A DNA stretch of 64,000 bases, taken from contig JAGTTD010000010.1 of the NCBI GenBank assembly GCA_018398585.1, forward strand, positions 5,287,501 to 5,351,500. The letters run 5' to 3'. This document shows positions 44,248 through 55,129 of this stretch, in pieces. Numbering within the stretch: position 1 is the stretch's first letter; each line of letters begins with the position of its first letter. The stretch comes from Simmondsia chinensis (Eukaryota; Streptophyta; Magnoliopsida; Caryophyllales; Simmondsiaceae). The notes below the pieces were generated by a model. It made no database searches. It was not told where the DNA came from and worked only from the letters and a program-made list of their open reading frames with translations. Made by a program: the position numbers and the translations under genes.

Positions 44248-45712
44248 TTCAGTGTGCTTATTCATCATTTTAGAGTTCTGTATGAGGTGGGGTTAGTTAG
44301 GATGAGCTAAACTCAAGCTCTAGCTACACGCCCGACTTGATATTCCCTGCGAGATCAAACAAACAGTTAAAGGGGCCGTGGATTAACCCACGGGGGACCC
44401 CTTCGATACTCAGGTCAGTATTAATACCATGAAATAGTAAATAAGGACAAGTAATAAATAAACATAATAGATATAAAATAGTTAGCCTGAAAGGAGTAGG
44501 ACGCTTGAGTGATTATTGCTCCGAAGAGGTGATTGTAGAGGTGTGGGAAGGAGAAGAAGGAGTGTAGCTTTCCTAAAATGTGCTCCTTCTATTCTCCTTC
44601 CTCTTCCCTTTTATAGAAGGAGAAGTAGGTGGATGAGTACATGTTTTATTCTATCTTCTAGTTACTTGTGTAATAAAATGGGCGAATTGTATTAATCTGG
44701 ACTTAGTAGGCGAATTATGCTGAAACAAGCCTAAGGGGCGGGTAGTGTATAATGGGCAAATTACGTTGTATTAGACCTAGTAGTGAATTGCATTGTTAGT
44801 GGGCGAATTATGTTGCTGTACAAAGTGGGCGAATTGCGTTGTATTGAGCACAATGGACGAATTATGTTGTATTAGACCTAGTAGGTGAATTACATTGTTA
44901 GTGAGCGAATTATGTTGTTGTACAAAGTGGGCGAATTGCATTGTACTGAGCATAATGGGCAGCTTACGTTATATTAGACCTAGTAGGTGAATTGCATTGT
45001 TAGTGAGCGAATTGTGTTGTTGTACAAAGTAGTCGAATTGCGTTGTATTGAGCACAATGGCGAATTATGTTGTATTAGACCTAGTAGGTGAATTGCATTG
45101 TTAGTGGGCGAATTGTGTTGCTGTACAAAGTGGGCGAATTGCGTTGCATTTGGCATAATGGGCGACTTACATTGTATTAGACCTAGTAGGTGAATTGCAT
45201 TATTAGTGGGCGAATTCTGTTGTCATACAACGTGGGCGAATTACATTGTATTGAGCATAATGGGCGACTTACGTTGTATTAGACCTAGTAGGTGAATTGC
45301 ATTGTTAGTGGCACGAATAGTGTTGTTGTACAAAGTGGGCGAATTGCGTTATATTGAGCATAATGGACGAATTATATTATATTAGACCTAGTAGGTAAAT
45401 TGCATTGTTAGTGGGCAAATTGTGTTATTGTACAAAGTGGGTGAATTGCATTGTATTAGACCTAGTAGGCGAATTGTATTATTAGTGGGCGAATTACATT
45501 GTATTAGACCTAGTAGGCGAATTGTATTATTAGTGGGCGAATTATGTTTTATGCATTTTGGAGATATAGTTGCAAACAAGCAAACAATTTTTTGTTCAAA
45601 TAGTTTCCCGTGTAACGTATTTACCCATCTACAGTAGCAAGCTGCTCAATTATAAGTTACCAACAACCACCTCATACAGAACTTTAAAATTATGAATAAA
45701 TACACTGACCAA
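44248..45712. mobile_element. inverted-repeat-bounded element with internal tandem array
   Basis: The left end (attcagtgtgcttattcatc, later gagttctgtatgaggtgg) is an inverted copy of the right end at 45664-45712 (ccacctcatacagaac .. tgaataaatacactg). About 1.46 kb, no protein. 44300-44670 is unique sequence, then the 102-bp tandem array. A related end lies at 21834-21945. Superfamily unclear: Mutator-like is a guess. Target-site duplication not resolved. Confidence 0.5.
44675..45547. repeat. 102-bp tandem repeat array
   Basis: Anchor ttagacctagtaggtgaatt starts at 44771, 44872, 44974, 45075, 45177, 45279 and 45382 (spacing 101-103 bp), then at 45456 and 45504 (shortened units, 74 and 48 bp). 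Each unit contains several gggcgaatt words. ORFs within it are artefacts. Confidence 0.9.
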
Positions 45713-46104
45713 ATTCATCACAAATAGGTGTGACTTTGAAACATTAAAAAATTTATGCGATTTCTTAAAACCCGCAACGAAAACTTAGATTGTTTTCTGT
45801 AAAAAAATCCAAATTTTTAATTGGCCGATCATTGATATGGATTCACCAACCAGAATTTCAAGTCATATGAACTGTACTAATAGTATTTAAAATAGAATAA
45901 AATATCAACTGTGCTGATTAATTCCAACAGGCTAAATATGTCAATAATTAATTAGTTTTATAACCTATATAACTCAAGAGTTCTGCTGGCACGTTTCTAC
46001 TATTATTCCTTAACATTAATTTAATAAAGTCAATGACTATTGATATATTCAGAAGACTTGATATGTTTGATCCATGGCTATTTTTATATCCTTTGATCCC
46101 TATC

Positions 46105-46114
46105 TATATATATA
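46105..46114 (+). promoter_or_regulatory. probable TATA box of dirigent gene B
   Basis: tatatatata, 62 bp before the ATG at 46176. Confidence 0.5.
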
Positions 46115-46175
46115 AGTTTCGTTCTCTTTGTTTATCTGACTACTTGATGTGATTAGAGAGAGACAAAGAGAGAGA

Positions 46176-46748
46176 ATGGAAAAGGTATCTATAGTAATCA
46201 TGGTGATCATCATAACTCTAACGTTGAAGCTAGACCAAAGCAATGCTAACGGGGCTGATGAATTATTGAAATGGGCCCAAAGTGTCCATGGCCAAAAAGA
46301 GAAGGTAACCCATCTCAAGTTTTACTTTCAAGATATAATGAGCGGTAAGAATCCAACAGCATTGCCTGTGGCACAATCAAAAATCACTGTAGCATCACCA
46401 ACCTTTTTTGGGAAAATCTTCATGATGGACGACCCATTAACAGTTGGGCCAAACCTAAATTCCAAGTTAGTGGGTCGATCCCAAGGTTTGTACGGATCAG
46501 CAGGGCAGAAGGATGTTAGCCTGATTATGGTGACTAGCTTTGTCTTTAAAGAGGGAAAGTACAATGGCAGTAGTCTTAGCGTGCTAAGCCACAACCCGGC
46601 TTTACACCCAACGCGAGAGCTTGCCATAGTCGGGGGAACCGGGTATTTTCGATTGGCACGTGGCGTCGCGTCTTTGAAGACGATTTCTTTGAATATGACC
46701 TCGGGTGATGCCACAGTGGAGTACAATGTTGTGGTGTTTCATTATTAA
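46176..46748 (+). CDS. dirigent protein B
   Basis: 190 residues, single exon, start chosen at MEKVSIVIMVIIITLTL (signal peptide, same position as copy A) rather than the ATG nine codons upstream at 46149. Secreted dirigent family role as for copy A. Family blocks are all present: FYFQDIMSGKNPTA, MMDDPLTVGPN, LVGRSQGLYG, GSSLSVLSHNP, ELAIVGGTGYFRLARGVA, VEYNVVVFHY. Compared with copy A, 33 of 190 residues differ, eight of them in the signal peptide; the barrel core is nearly unchanged, but the first sequon (NIT) is lost (KIT), while NGSS is kept. Looks intact and under constraint. Confidence 0.93.
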   Translation: MEKVSIVIMVIIITLTLKLDQSNANGADELLKWAQSVHGQKEKVTHLKFYFQDIMSGKNPTALPVAQSKITVASPTFFGKIFMMDDPLTVGPNLNSKLVGRSQGLYGSAGQKDVSLIMVTSFVFKEGKYNGSSLSVLSHNPALHPTRELAIVGGTGYFRLARGVASLKTISLNMTSGDATVEYNVVVFHY

Positions 46749-47139
46749 ATATGTCGTTTTGACTAGGATTGGCCTGCATGAAGGTTTGTAATATGAACAT
46801 TAATAATAACGTTTGTAATTTGAGCATTTCTTGGTCTTGTTAGGATTGTGTCATATGGGTTGTATCTGTCCTTTTTAATATGATGTTTCATGTTTTGTCT
46901 CTTCTTATACTATAGCGTATTTTATCGGAGCCAGATTATTACAATTATCCAAAAAAAAAAAGAAAAAGAAAATAACTAGTTATAGGATAGTGATGTGAAA
47001 CCCATTTGGATATTTTGTTTCAAAATTGGAAGTTTGTATTTGGCGTGGGTTCAAGGAGCTATGAAGTAATTACATTATGCTTTTTTATTGATACGATTGT
47101 AAGTACTCCATTTTCGAATGATAATAAGGCAAGGTAAAC

Positions 47140-47453
47140 CTTGCTCTCATGAGCTGCTACTTGTCTATTTATCTTTATCTTATCTTTTAATTTTTACTTG
47201 ATGTGGCTTGCTTTGAGTTTGTTATTTTGCTCGCTGTGTGTTTTGCCCTACTCATGTTTTGATGCTCTCCTACTGCCAGGTCACATGCTCTATGCTGCGG
47301 ACCAGCTTCTCAGGTTGGGGCTCCTCGGAAACAGCCTCTCTTCAGGATAGTCCCTGAAGGGGGAAGGCTGTGTACATCTACCTCCCCGGACCTTGCTTAT
47401 GCGGGAGCCCTTGGAGGCACTGGGTTTGTTGTTGTTGTTGTTGTTGTTGTTGT
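47140..47453 (+). mobile_element. Au-tail SINE with an unidentified head
   Basis: About 314 bp, target-site duplication of 17 bp with two mismatches (aataaggcaaggtaaac at 47123-47139, aatagggcaagttaaac at 47454-47470). The 3' part (ggaaacagcctctcttc, gtgtacatctacctcccc, actgggtttg, then (ttg)n) matches the Au tail, but the T-rich 5' part matches neither a tRNA nor 5S by eye. Confidence 0.75.
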
Positions 47454-47589
47454 AATAGGGCAAGTTAAACACGTCATTCATGGATATACACGTCAGATTA
47501 GTGTACTTCAAACGAGTAGTAGATACTAGCCACATACGTGCAGTACCCACGATGGATATTGGGGCTGTATAAAATGACTCTTTCATTTT

Positions 47590-48018
47590 GTTAAATTTAA
47601 CTAGTTTTCAACAATTGTCCATTTCTTACTTAGCGGTTGTAGTTATTATTTAGCCGAAAACATTCGTATTTTTGTTAAAATTGACCTATAGATACCTCTC
47701 ATTGGAAGGATGATAGAGACATGCAAGATACCATAAAAGATAGAAACACATTAGTTTACAGTTTTTTTAATCTTCTCCCTCTTTCATTACGAGTACTATC
47801 ATTTTGTTTAGTCTATTCTCATCGTTAATACATTAAGTTCATAATTTTTTAAAGGAAGTTTCTATTCTCTTTGTATCTTTGAGGTATTACTCTTTGTATA
47901 TTCGTCTATTATTTATACTTGGTAAAATACATTGTTTATGTGCTTATTTTTCCCTTTCATATTATACTCTTGAGCTTGGGTTACATTCAATTTCGATGAT
48001 GTTATCAAATCATTTCAA
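47590..48018 (+). repeat. LTR of the truncated Copia (plus strand)
   Basis: Ends just before the primer site at 48021; a copy of the same sequence ends block A (32340-32905), where it looks like a solo LTR. The 5' edge was not fixed. Confidence 0.5.
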
Positions 48019-48020
48019 AT

Positions 48021-49270
48021 TGGTATCATAGTTGTAATTTAACTAGAATCCTTTCATGATGACTCCTACAAAATTTGACATTGAGAAGTTCGATGTAGAA
48101 ATTAACTTCAACATTCGGCGAGTGAAAATATAGGTTGTCTTAGCATAGACTGGGCACTTTCTAAAAATTTGAATAATGCTGAGTTCTATGACAATGGAAC
48201 ATGGTAGATGATAAAGCCCTAATGCTATTCATTCGTGTCCTTTAAATGAAGTTCGACAGAGCTCTTACATGGGGGGAAAAAAACTACTGTAGATTTATGG
48301 AAAAAATCAGAGTTTTTATACATGACAAAAGGTCTCACAAACAAGCTACCTCAATAGAGCGATTGTTCACACTTTGCATGGTGGAAAGTACATCCATTTA
48401 GTCACATCTTGCAGAGTATAATTCTTTCCTCATAGACTTAGAAAGTTGTGGTGTTAAAATCGAAGAGCAAGATAAGACTGTTTTATTAGTTTGCTCTTTA
48501 GCTGTGACATTCAAACACGTTAAGGAAACCATGATTTGTAGCAATAGTCAAACACTCTCCTTTGAATTTGTTGTCCTAAATGTTGATTCTTGATCACAAT
48601 CTAAAGCCAAAGCTCTAATCGAATCAATTCTAGGTCGAAATGAAGAAAAAAAAACATAAAATTTTATTGCTATTACAAGAAGAAGGGGCATGATAGTTTC
48701 AACTACTTCAAATTAAAGAACAAGCCGAAGGAAGAACCAAGTTATAATTGTAGGACTAAAAGTTCCGATGAAGCAAATATTGTTGAAAATAATAATAATA
48801 AAGGTGACATATTACATGTTGCCAATACTGGAATTAGATCAAGGACAGAATCAATCCTTGACTCTGGCTTCTCTTATCATATGTGTCCTAAAAAAGATTG
48901 GTTCTCCACTTAGCAAGCTATGGATTATGGAATTGTTCTTATGGGTGATGATACACCCTGTAAGGGAATGGGTAAGGGTGCTAGTTGAATCAAGATGTAT
49001 GATGACTTAATAAAATGCTCATTGAAGTTTATAATATTCCAATCTTATTTCTTTAAACAAACCTGAATATCACGGGTGCGAATACATGCCTGAAGGCGGA
49101 GTTTTAAAAGTCACTAAAGGTGCTCTTATTTTCATGAAAGCTTGAAGATCAACTAGTAAGTATGTTCTACAAGAGACTAATATTAGAGGGTCAATATCCA
49201 TGTTCACATCATTCTTTATTGCAATCTGATATCACCCAATTATGGCATATGAGATTGGGCCACATGAGTG
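48021..49270 (+). pseudogene. Ty1-Copia 5' half: primer site, gag and protease
   Basis: tggtatcatagt (48021-48032) is a methionine primer site. The ATG at 48056 opens MMTPTKFDIEKFDVEINFNI. A gag part near 48440 reads VKIEEQDKTVLLVCSL. A knuckle-like CYYKKKGHDSFNYF, the protease active region ILDSGFSYHM with MCPKKDWFST (about 48850), and WHMRLGHMSD (49230-49270), the start of the integrase domain, follow. It ends where the hAT-like sequence begins. Several stops. Confidence 0.75.
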
Positions 49271-49275
49271 ATAAA

Positions 49276-49455
49276 TAAGAATGGCAATGGGTCAGATTTG
49301 GGTCCAGTTTTCCTCCATCGAGATCCAATCTAGAAAAAATCTGACCTAACCTGAATCCAGAAAAAAAGAAAAAAAAATCATTTATTCTATAAAAATTCAA
49401 CCTGAATCCAAATCTATCAGGTGGAACGAATACCCGACCTAAACCCATAACCCAT
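49276..49455. mobile_element. hAT-like element left end
   Basis: Starts taagaatggcaatgggtcag, similar to the ends at 29416, and has aacccataaccca at the far side. Interrupts the Copia. The right end was not found. Confidence 0.4.
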
Positions 49456-49650
49456 TTAAATCATAGAAAAGATTATAATATTATAATTCCATTATTAATA
49501 TATATAAAAATAATGTAATAATTGTACTTTCAAAGTCAATATTTGGGTTAATCATAGCCTCATTTTCTTTTTTTATTTATTTAATATGTATAATTATAAT
49601 AATATAATATTAGACAATTATTCAAAAAACTCTTGGCTAATAATCCTTAT
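49456..49650. other. AT-rich sequence, no gene
   Basis: Nothing coding; likely the rest of the hAT-like element or filler. Confidence 0.3.
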
Positions 49651-49890
49651 ACACAGTTAAAGGGTAATAAGTACAGTAAAGCAGGGGCATTTTAGACAAT
49701 GTCCGAAAGACCCAAATTCAAAACATCTATACACTAAAACACAGCGTTTTGACTTACCAATTATATTAAGCGATATGTTTTATACCCATTGTTAGTCTAA
49801 CTCATTTTAGCTCAATTTAAGTCCAATTTTAAGCCTAATTTATAAACCCTATTAGGCATAGTCTAAGTCATATTTTTACCAACTATAACA
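49651..49890 (-). repeat. truncated 3' LTR of the second Copia
   Basis: 240 bp, acacagttaaagggtaataa to aactataaca, matching 54858-55097. The outer ~880 bp are missing. Confidence 0.9.
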
Positions 49891-50085
49891 AACTCCACCT
49901 TGGCAACTATATGACTAACAATTTCACAAACACTTTTCATCCCGGCTACCATTCCATTTGGACGAGTTTAACAAACCGTGTAAACCTCTCCGAAGGAAGA
50001 CTTTTTGTGCCCATATTGGTGGGGTTATCATCAGTGCTAATTTTCAGCAACTCAACCTCTCTTCTATATTGTCCATGATAAAATA

Positions 50086-50616
50086 TCATCTAACTGCTAA
50101 GTGTTTAGTCCTATCGTGGAATATAGGGTTCTTACACAGGGCAATTGCAGATTGACTATCTGAATAGAATTTAGGTGATCCCAGGTCGAGTTTTATATCA
50201 TTCAATAAGCCGTTCAGCCATATAGCTTCCTTAACAACGTCGGATATAGCCAGAAATTCTAATTCTCTAGTACATAAAGATGTTAAAGTCTGCAACTTTG
50301 ACCTCCAGCTAATAGCTCCACCCATTAAGGTGAAGATATAAGTAGATGTAGATCGTGTCCTATCTAGGTCACCAGCAAAATCAGAATCTACATAACTAGT
50401 CAATCTAAGTTTGTTTTAGTCCCTACCAGAAGTTAAGTCCAAATCAATTGACCCTTTTACATATCTTAGTAGCCATTTAACTCCATCCCAATGTACCTTA
50501 TCGGGATTCGACACATAACGAGATAGTATACTCATCGGAAAAGCTAAGTCTGGCCTAGTGCAGGTCATTGCGTACATTAATGACCCTATAGTGTTAGCAT
50601 ATGGTATTATGCTCAT
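50086..50616 (-). pseudogene. Copia RNase H domain
   Basis: YANTIGSLMYAMTCTRPDLA (50616-50416), then TSYVDSDFAGDLDRTRSTST and TSLCTRELEFLAISDVVKEA. The DSDFAGD motif includes the active aspartate. One frame break between them. Confidence 0.85.
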
Positions 50617-50654
50617 TTTAAGCTTTTTTTGCTCAATTTCAAGACACTGACTTG

Positions 50655-51319
50655 CTAAAAATTGTATTGCGTTACCAAAGATTGTTTAGCAGGTTTGTAC
50701 TTAATCATGTTAAACCTTTTTAAGACCTTTGTAAGACAATGACTCTGACTCAAATGGACTACTCCATTTGACATGTTCCTGATTATATCAATATCTAGTA
50801 TTTTCTTAGCTTCCCCCAAATTTTTCATATCAAAAGAAACATTTAACAAAGATTTCAAATTTGAAATCTGCCTTGGGACATGCTTGCTAATAGCATATCA
50901 TCCACATATATTAGTAGGAAGACAACATCAGAACAGTCAATATCTTTGAAGTAAAAGCATATATCATGAACAGACTTACTAAAGCTATTATCAATCATAA
51001 ATGCATGAAATCTCTTTTACCATTGTCTGGGTGACTATTTTAGCCCATACAGTGATTTTTTTAGCAAACAAACATGCTTAGAATGTTTGGTTTCAACAAA
51101 TCGCTTGGGTTGAGAGATAAGGATCTCTTCCTCAAGCTCTCCATGCAAAAATGCAGTGGTGACATCTATTTGATGCAACAAGATATCATAGAAAGGAGTC
51201 AAGCACATAATGACAAGAATAGTGGTATGTTTAACGACAGGTTTGAAAATTTCAGTGTAATTGACTCCCTTTTTTTGCGAAAAATATTTAGCTACCAGTC
51301 TAGCTTTAAACCGGGGCAA
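50655..51319 (-). pseudogene. Copia reverse transcriptase
   Basis: 51319-51035: RFKARLVAKYFSQKKGVNYT, LHQIDVTTAFLHGELEEEIL. Around 50890-50920: LLIYVDDMLLASM with an intact YVDD. 50858-50655: the RT end, LGEAKKILDIDIIRN. Stops separate these parts. Confidence 0.85.
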
Positions 51320-51891
51320 AGTTTCAGGAGTATCGGGTTATTTCACCCCAAAGATCCATTTATAACCTATAATCTTCCTAGCTTTAGGCTTGGGAATCAA
51401 AACCCAAGTATTGTTCTTTCTCAAGCTCTCGATTTCAATAGTCATATCATTCAGCCACTTTGCTGGATGCTTGCTATTGATAGCTTGAGAATAGGACAAT
51501 GGCTCGGCTTTGACACAATCTAAAAGCAGTGTTTAAAGCATAGGCTATAAAATGAGCATAGCCATATCTTTCAGGTGCTCTAGACTCTCTTCTAACTCTA
51601 TCCCTCGCCAGTTGGTAAGTCTCTAAGTCCTAAACCTCGTTTTTCAGGTTTGTTAGGTTCCATTTCTGATCTATTAGGCACGGTTACAACAGCATTTCTA
51701 TCAATATTTTCAGTGTTATCTAGGTTATCTTCAGGTTCTGTACTTATGTTTATAGGGTTAGGTGGGCTAACTTCAAATTCATAGTAGTCAGAATCAAATT
51801 TCCTAACTCCTGAATTATTATTCGTTTATTCTTTGATGTATGGCATCTCATCCTCATTGAAGATGGCACCCCTACTTATAATTGTTATAGT

Positions 51892-52479
51892 TCAGTTACC
51901 CTTCTTAACCCCCAATCTAAAACCCTTTACACCTGAAGGATACCCTAGAAAAATGCCTTTAATTGCCCTAGGCTCCAATTTACGCTCCTTTTGATGTGCA
52001 AAGGCTAAACACCCAAATATTTTCAAGTTATCATAACTAATAGTTTTACCGGTCCATACACTCTCACGGGTTTTCATCTTCAAAGCTAAATTTGGGGATC
52101 TATTAACCAAGTATGCGGTTGTGTTAACAGCCTCGCCCCAAAACTGCTTTGACAGTCCGGATGAAAACAACATACATCGTACCCTATACAAAAGAGTCTG
52201 GTTCATTCGTTCAGCTACATCATTTTGTCAGGGAGTTCCTCTCCCAGTTTTATGCCATTTAATTCCATTTTCTGCACATAGCATGTCAAAATTTGAGTTT
52301 ACAAATTCAAGGCCATTGTTTGTTCTTAACATTTTAAGTTTCTTTCCTGTTTGGTTCTCAATTAGAGTTTTCCCCTTAATAAAAGTCATAATTGCATTGT
52401 TTTTGTTCTTAAGTAGATAGACCCGCACTTTTCTAGAGAAGTCATTAACTATAAACAGGAAATATGAAGCTTCATTCAT
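51892..52479 (-). pseudogene. Copia integrase
   Basis: 52479-52228 holds FIVNDFSRKVRVYLLKNK and LRTNNGLEFVNSNFDML; the second catalytic aspartate (canonical RTDNG) is asparagine. 52206-51892 contains VRCMLFSSGLSKQFWGEAVN then TTAYLVNRSP and GCLAFAHQKERKLEPRA, the usual integrase C-terminal block. Confidence 0.85.
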
Positions 52480-52734
52480 TGTGGGTACCCTGGAAGGTCC
52501 CCATAGGTCAGCATGAGCATAATCTACAATGCCATTATTGTATGTGAACTAGTGCTAAATGCAATTCTATGATGTTTGCCAAATATGCAATGATCTAAAA
52601 AGTCAAGCTGTGACACAGTATCAGCACCAAAAAGGCCCTATTTTTGTAACTCTAAAATTCCTTTTCAGATGTGTCCAAGTCTTCTATGCCACAAGCTAGT
52701 GGTATCTCTAGGGTCAATCTTGGCTACATTTCCC

Positions 52735-53085
52735 TCACCAGAAACTACCTCCCTCTAGGACATACAAACCGTTCTTGATCACTCCCTTTATCACAACTAG
52801 GGCATCTCTAAGGACTTTCATCTCTCCCCTACTCACTTTTAGGGTCAATCCACACAGATCAAGCTGTACTAAGGAAGTAAGGTTTCTCTTCAGTTCTGGG
52901 ACATGCCTAACCCCCTCTAGGTTAAAGCTAGAGCCATCAAACATCTTTACCTTCACAATTCCCACACCAACTACCTTACAGGCATAGTTATTCCCTATCA
53001 TAACTTTTCTCCCACTAACAGACGTGTAATTAGTAAAATAAGACTTTTCAGAAGTCATTTTGAAGCTATGACCAGAATCAAGCAC
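52735..53085 (-). pseudogene. Copia aspartic protease
   Basis: VLDSGHSFKMTS at the start keeps the catalytic DSG; further on, VKMFDGSSFNLEGVRHVPEL, then LKRNLTSLVQLD, the standard block. 116 codons. Confidence 0.8.
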
Positions 53086-53196
53086 CCATTCATGACAAGC
53101 AAGACCAGCAAAAGCAACAAGAACTTCACCACATACATTATTATCAACAGTATAATAAGCTCTACCTTGGTTCTTGTTCCTATCAGGGCAGAATCG

Positions 53197-53940
53197 TCAA
53201 TAACGTCCATTTTTACCACATTGGCATTTAACATTAGACAAGTCTTTTTTACCCCTAGATTGAGATTTTGAGTGACTCTTTCCTCTCTTTGTATGATAAT
53301 CTCTTGTTTTAGTTCGTCCTCTAACATTTAGGCTCTCATTGTGGTTGCTACTATTACTACCAAAGTATTTTCCTTCTTTCTTTAGTTCTACTACTTTAGA
53401 TCTTAAGGCATCTTCTACCTCAACTAGTGATATAATCTTTCTTCCATATCTTAAGGTGTCTTTTAGAGATTGGAGGTACTTAGGAAAAGATCCTAAAAGT
53501 ATTATTTCCTGAGTCTTATCTGTTATATTAACTTTTTGTGTATCTAAGTCACCTAAAACTCTGTAAAAGTCATCCAGGTTATCCTCTATGTTTTTGTTTT
53601 GGTCCATTCTGAAGGAGTAGAGCCTCTCCATGCATAATACTAGGTTAGCTAGAGATTTCGTAGCATATAATTTTTCTAACTTTTTCCATACACCAAGAGC
53701 ACTTGTTTCAGTAGAAATTTTAGCAAGAACTGAGTTATTTAGATAGAGTAAGATATTACCATGTGCTACCTTGTCCATGCTAGCCTTCTCTGCTAGTTTG
53801 AGTCCCTCTGGTTGATCCTTATCTTCTAGAAGTGTGGAACTCACACCAGGAGCCATGAGTAAGGCTTGGACCTTTACTTTCCACAACTCAAAGTCATTTC
53901 TACCAGTAAATCTCTCAATATCGTGTTTAGCTGAAGTCAT
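53197..53940 (-). pseudogene. Copia gag
   Basis: 247 residues: FTGRNDFELWKVKVQALLMA, then a gag core to ILLGSFPKYLQSLKDTLRYG and VEVEDALRSKVVELK. The knuckle reads CQCGKNGRY, then a stop, then RFC: the spacing is wrong and H is R, so RNA binding by it is unlikely. Confidence 0.85.
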
Positions 53941-53980
53941 TTTTTCAAGAATCGCGTTTTAAACTAGCTATGATACCATT

Positions 53981-55097
53981 TGTTTGTGCTTTTATACCAC
54001 AAGTTCACGAGTTTTCGCAATATATGATTTCAGATAAATGATTACACGTCACACAAAGCAAAAAAAAAAAAAAAAAAAATGGATACAGGCTCCAACATCT
54101 CATATCTTAATCCCCAAGAACTGATACAAACCAAGACAGATTACAACCACAGATAACTCAAATCTAGAACAAATAAACTCTAGACTCAAGATACAAGCAA
54201 GAAATTCAGATTCTAAGCTTGAAACGAAAGAACTAACCCAAAGATAATGTTATTCCTGTTTCAAAAGTTGAGTCTTGCCAAGGATCGAACACCTCAAATT
54301 CGAATCGCACTCCACCAGCTCGAATCGTATGCCACAAGCACGAAATCACCTCGAATCAAGCTCATGAGGTTGGAACCTTCGATATTAAGGATCAGAGGTT
54401 CAAATTTAGGGTTAGGGTTATGTTAGGAGCCTTAGGGAAGATGAACACCAGAAGAGAGAGTGGAGAAGATGAGATTGATCAGAAATCTACTTCTCTAAAA
54501 GCCCGGTTATCGGCATTTATACTATCCCAAGCTACAATCTGTGTGCCTGCCCAAGGCCTCATCACATCCATCCATTAAAATCAATCTAACGGACAATGCT
54601 TACCCGCAGAAAGCACAAAGTGAGATCCTCATTGGGTGACACGCATCCGGACGAACGAACATCTGGGATGCCATGGATGAAGCTTCTCAAAGAAGCTATC
54701 AGTGCAGCAGAAAAGAAGATAAGATCACCAGCTATACATGGGCAGATAGTAAATCCGGGTAGGCAGCAATACTACTCACGGACAGCGTAGTACAGATCTT
54801 CGAGCAAGTGTAGTACAGTAACCGAGTACAGGTAGTACATTAGGGCAACAGGGTAGTACACAGTTAAAGGGTAATAAGTGCAATAAAGCAGGGGCATTTT
54901 AGACAATGCCCCAAAGACCCAAATTCAAAATATCTATACACTAAAACAAAGCATTTCGACGTACCCATTGTATTAAGTGATACGTTTTATATCCATTGTT
55001 AGTCTGGCTTATTTTAGCTCAATTTAAGTCCAATTTTAAGCCTAATTTATAAACCCTATTAGGCATAGTTTAAGTCATATTTTTACCAACTATAACA
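53981..55097 (-). repeat. 5' LTR of the second Copia
   Basis: On the minus strand TGTTATAGTTGG to GCACAAACA, 1,117 bp. Includes a 20-base poly-A at 54060 and the ORF-free middle. Confidence 0.85.
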
Positions 55098-55129
55098 CAC
55101 AGAAAGAAAGTTATATTGGATTTAATGAT

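Larger units (their letters stand above)
45793..48018 (+). repeat. dirigent segmental duplication, block B
   Basis: Matches block A (30486-32905) across promoter, gene, 3' flank and the LTR-like region ending at 48018. It has its own SINE (47140-47453), absent at the matching site in block A (about 31900). Confidence 0.8.
49651..55097 (-). mobile_element. second Ty1-Copia element, degenerate
   Basis: The 5' LTR is 53981-55097 (1,117 bp) and the 3' LTR is cut to its last 240 bp (49651-49890), collinear with 54858-55097. Primer site tggtatcatagc (minus, 53967-53978) and polypurine tract tgccaaggtggagtt (minus, 49891-49905) are both classic. Order gag, protease, integrase, RT, RNase H. Internal stops occur in every domain. 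Confidence 0.9.

Noticed and set aside
44675..45547. CRISPR-like array
   Set aside because: Units are tandem without unique spacers, and the genome is a plant's.
45388..45637. ORFs in the 102-bp array
   Set aside because: They follow the tandem repeat, not a protein; both strands give similar repetitive peptides.
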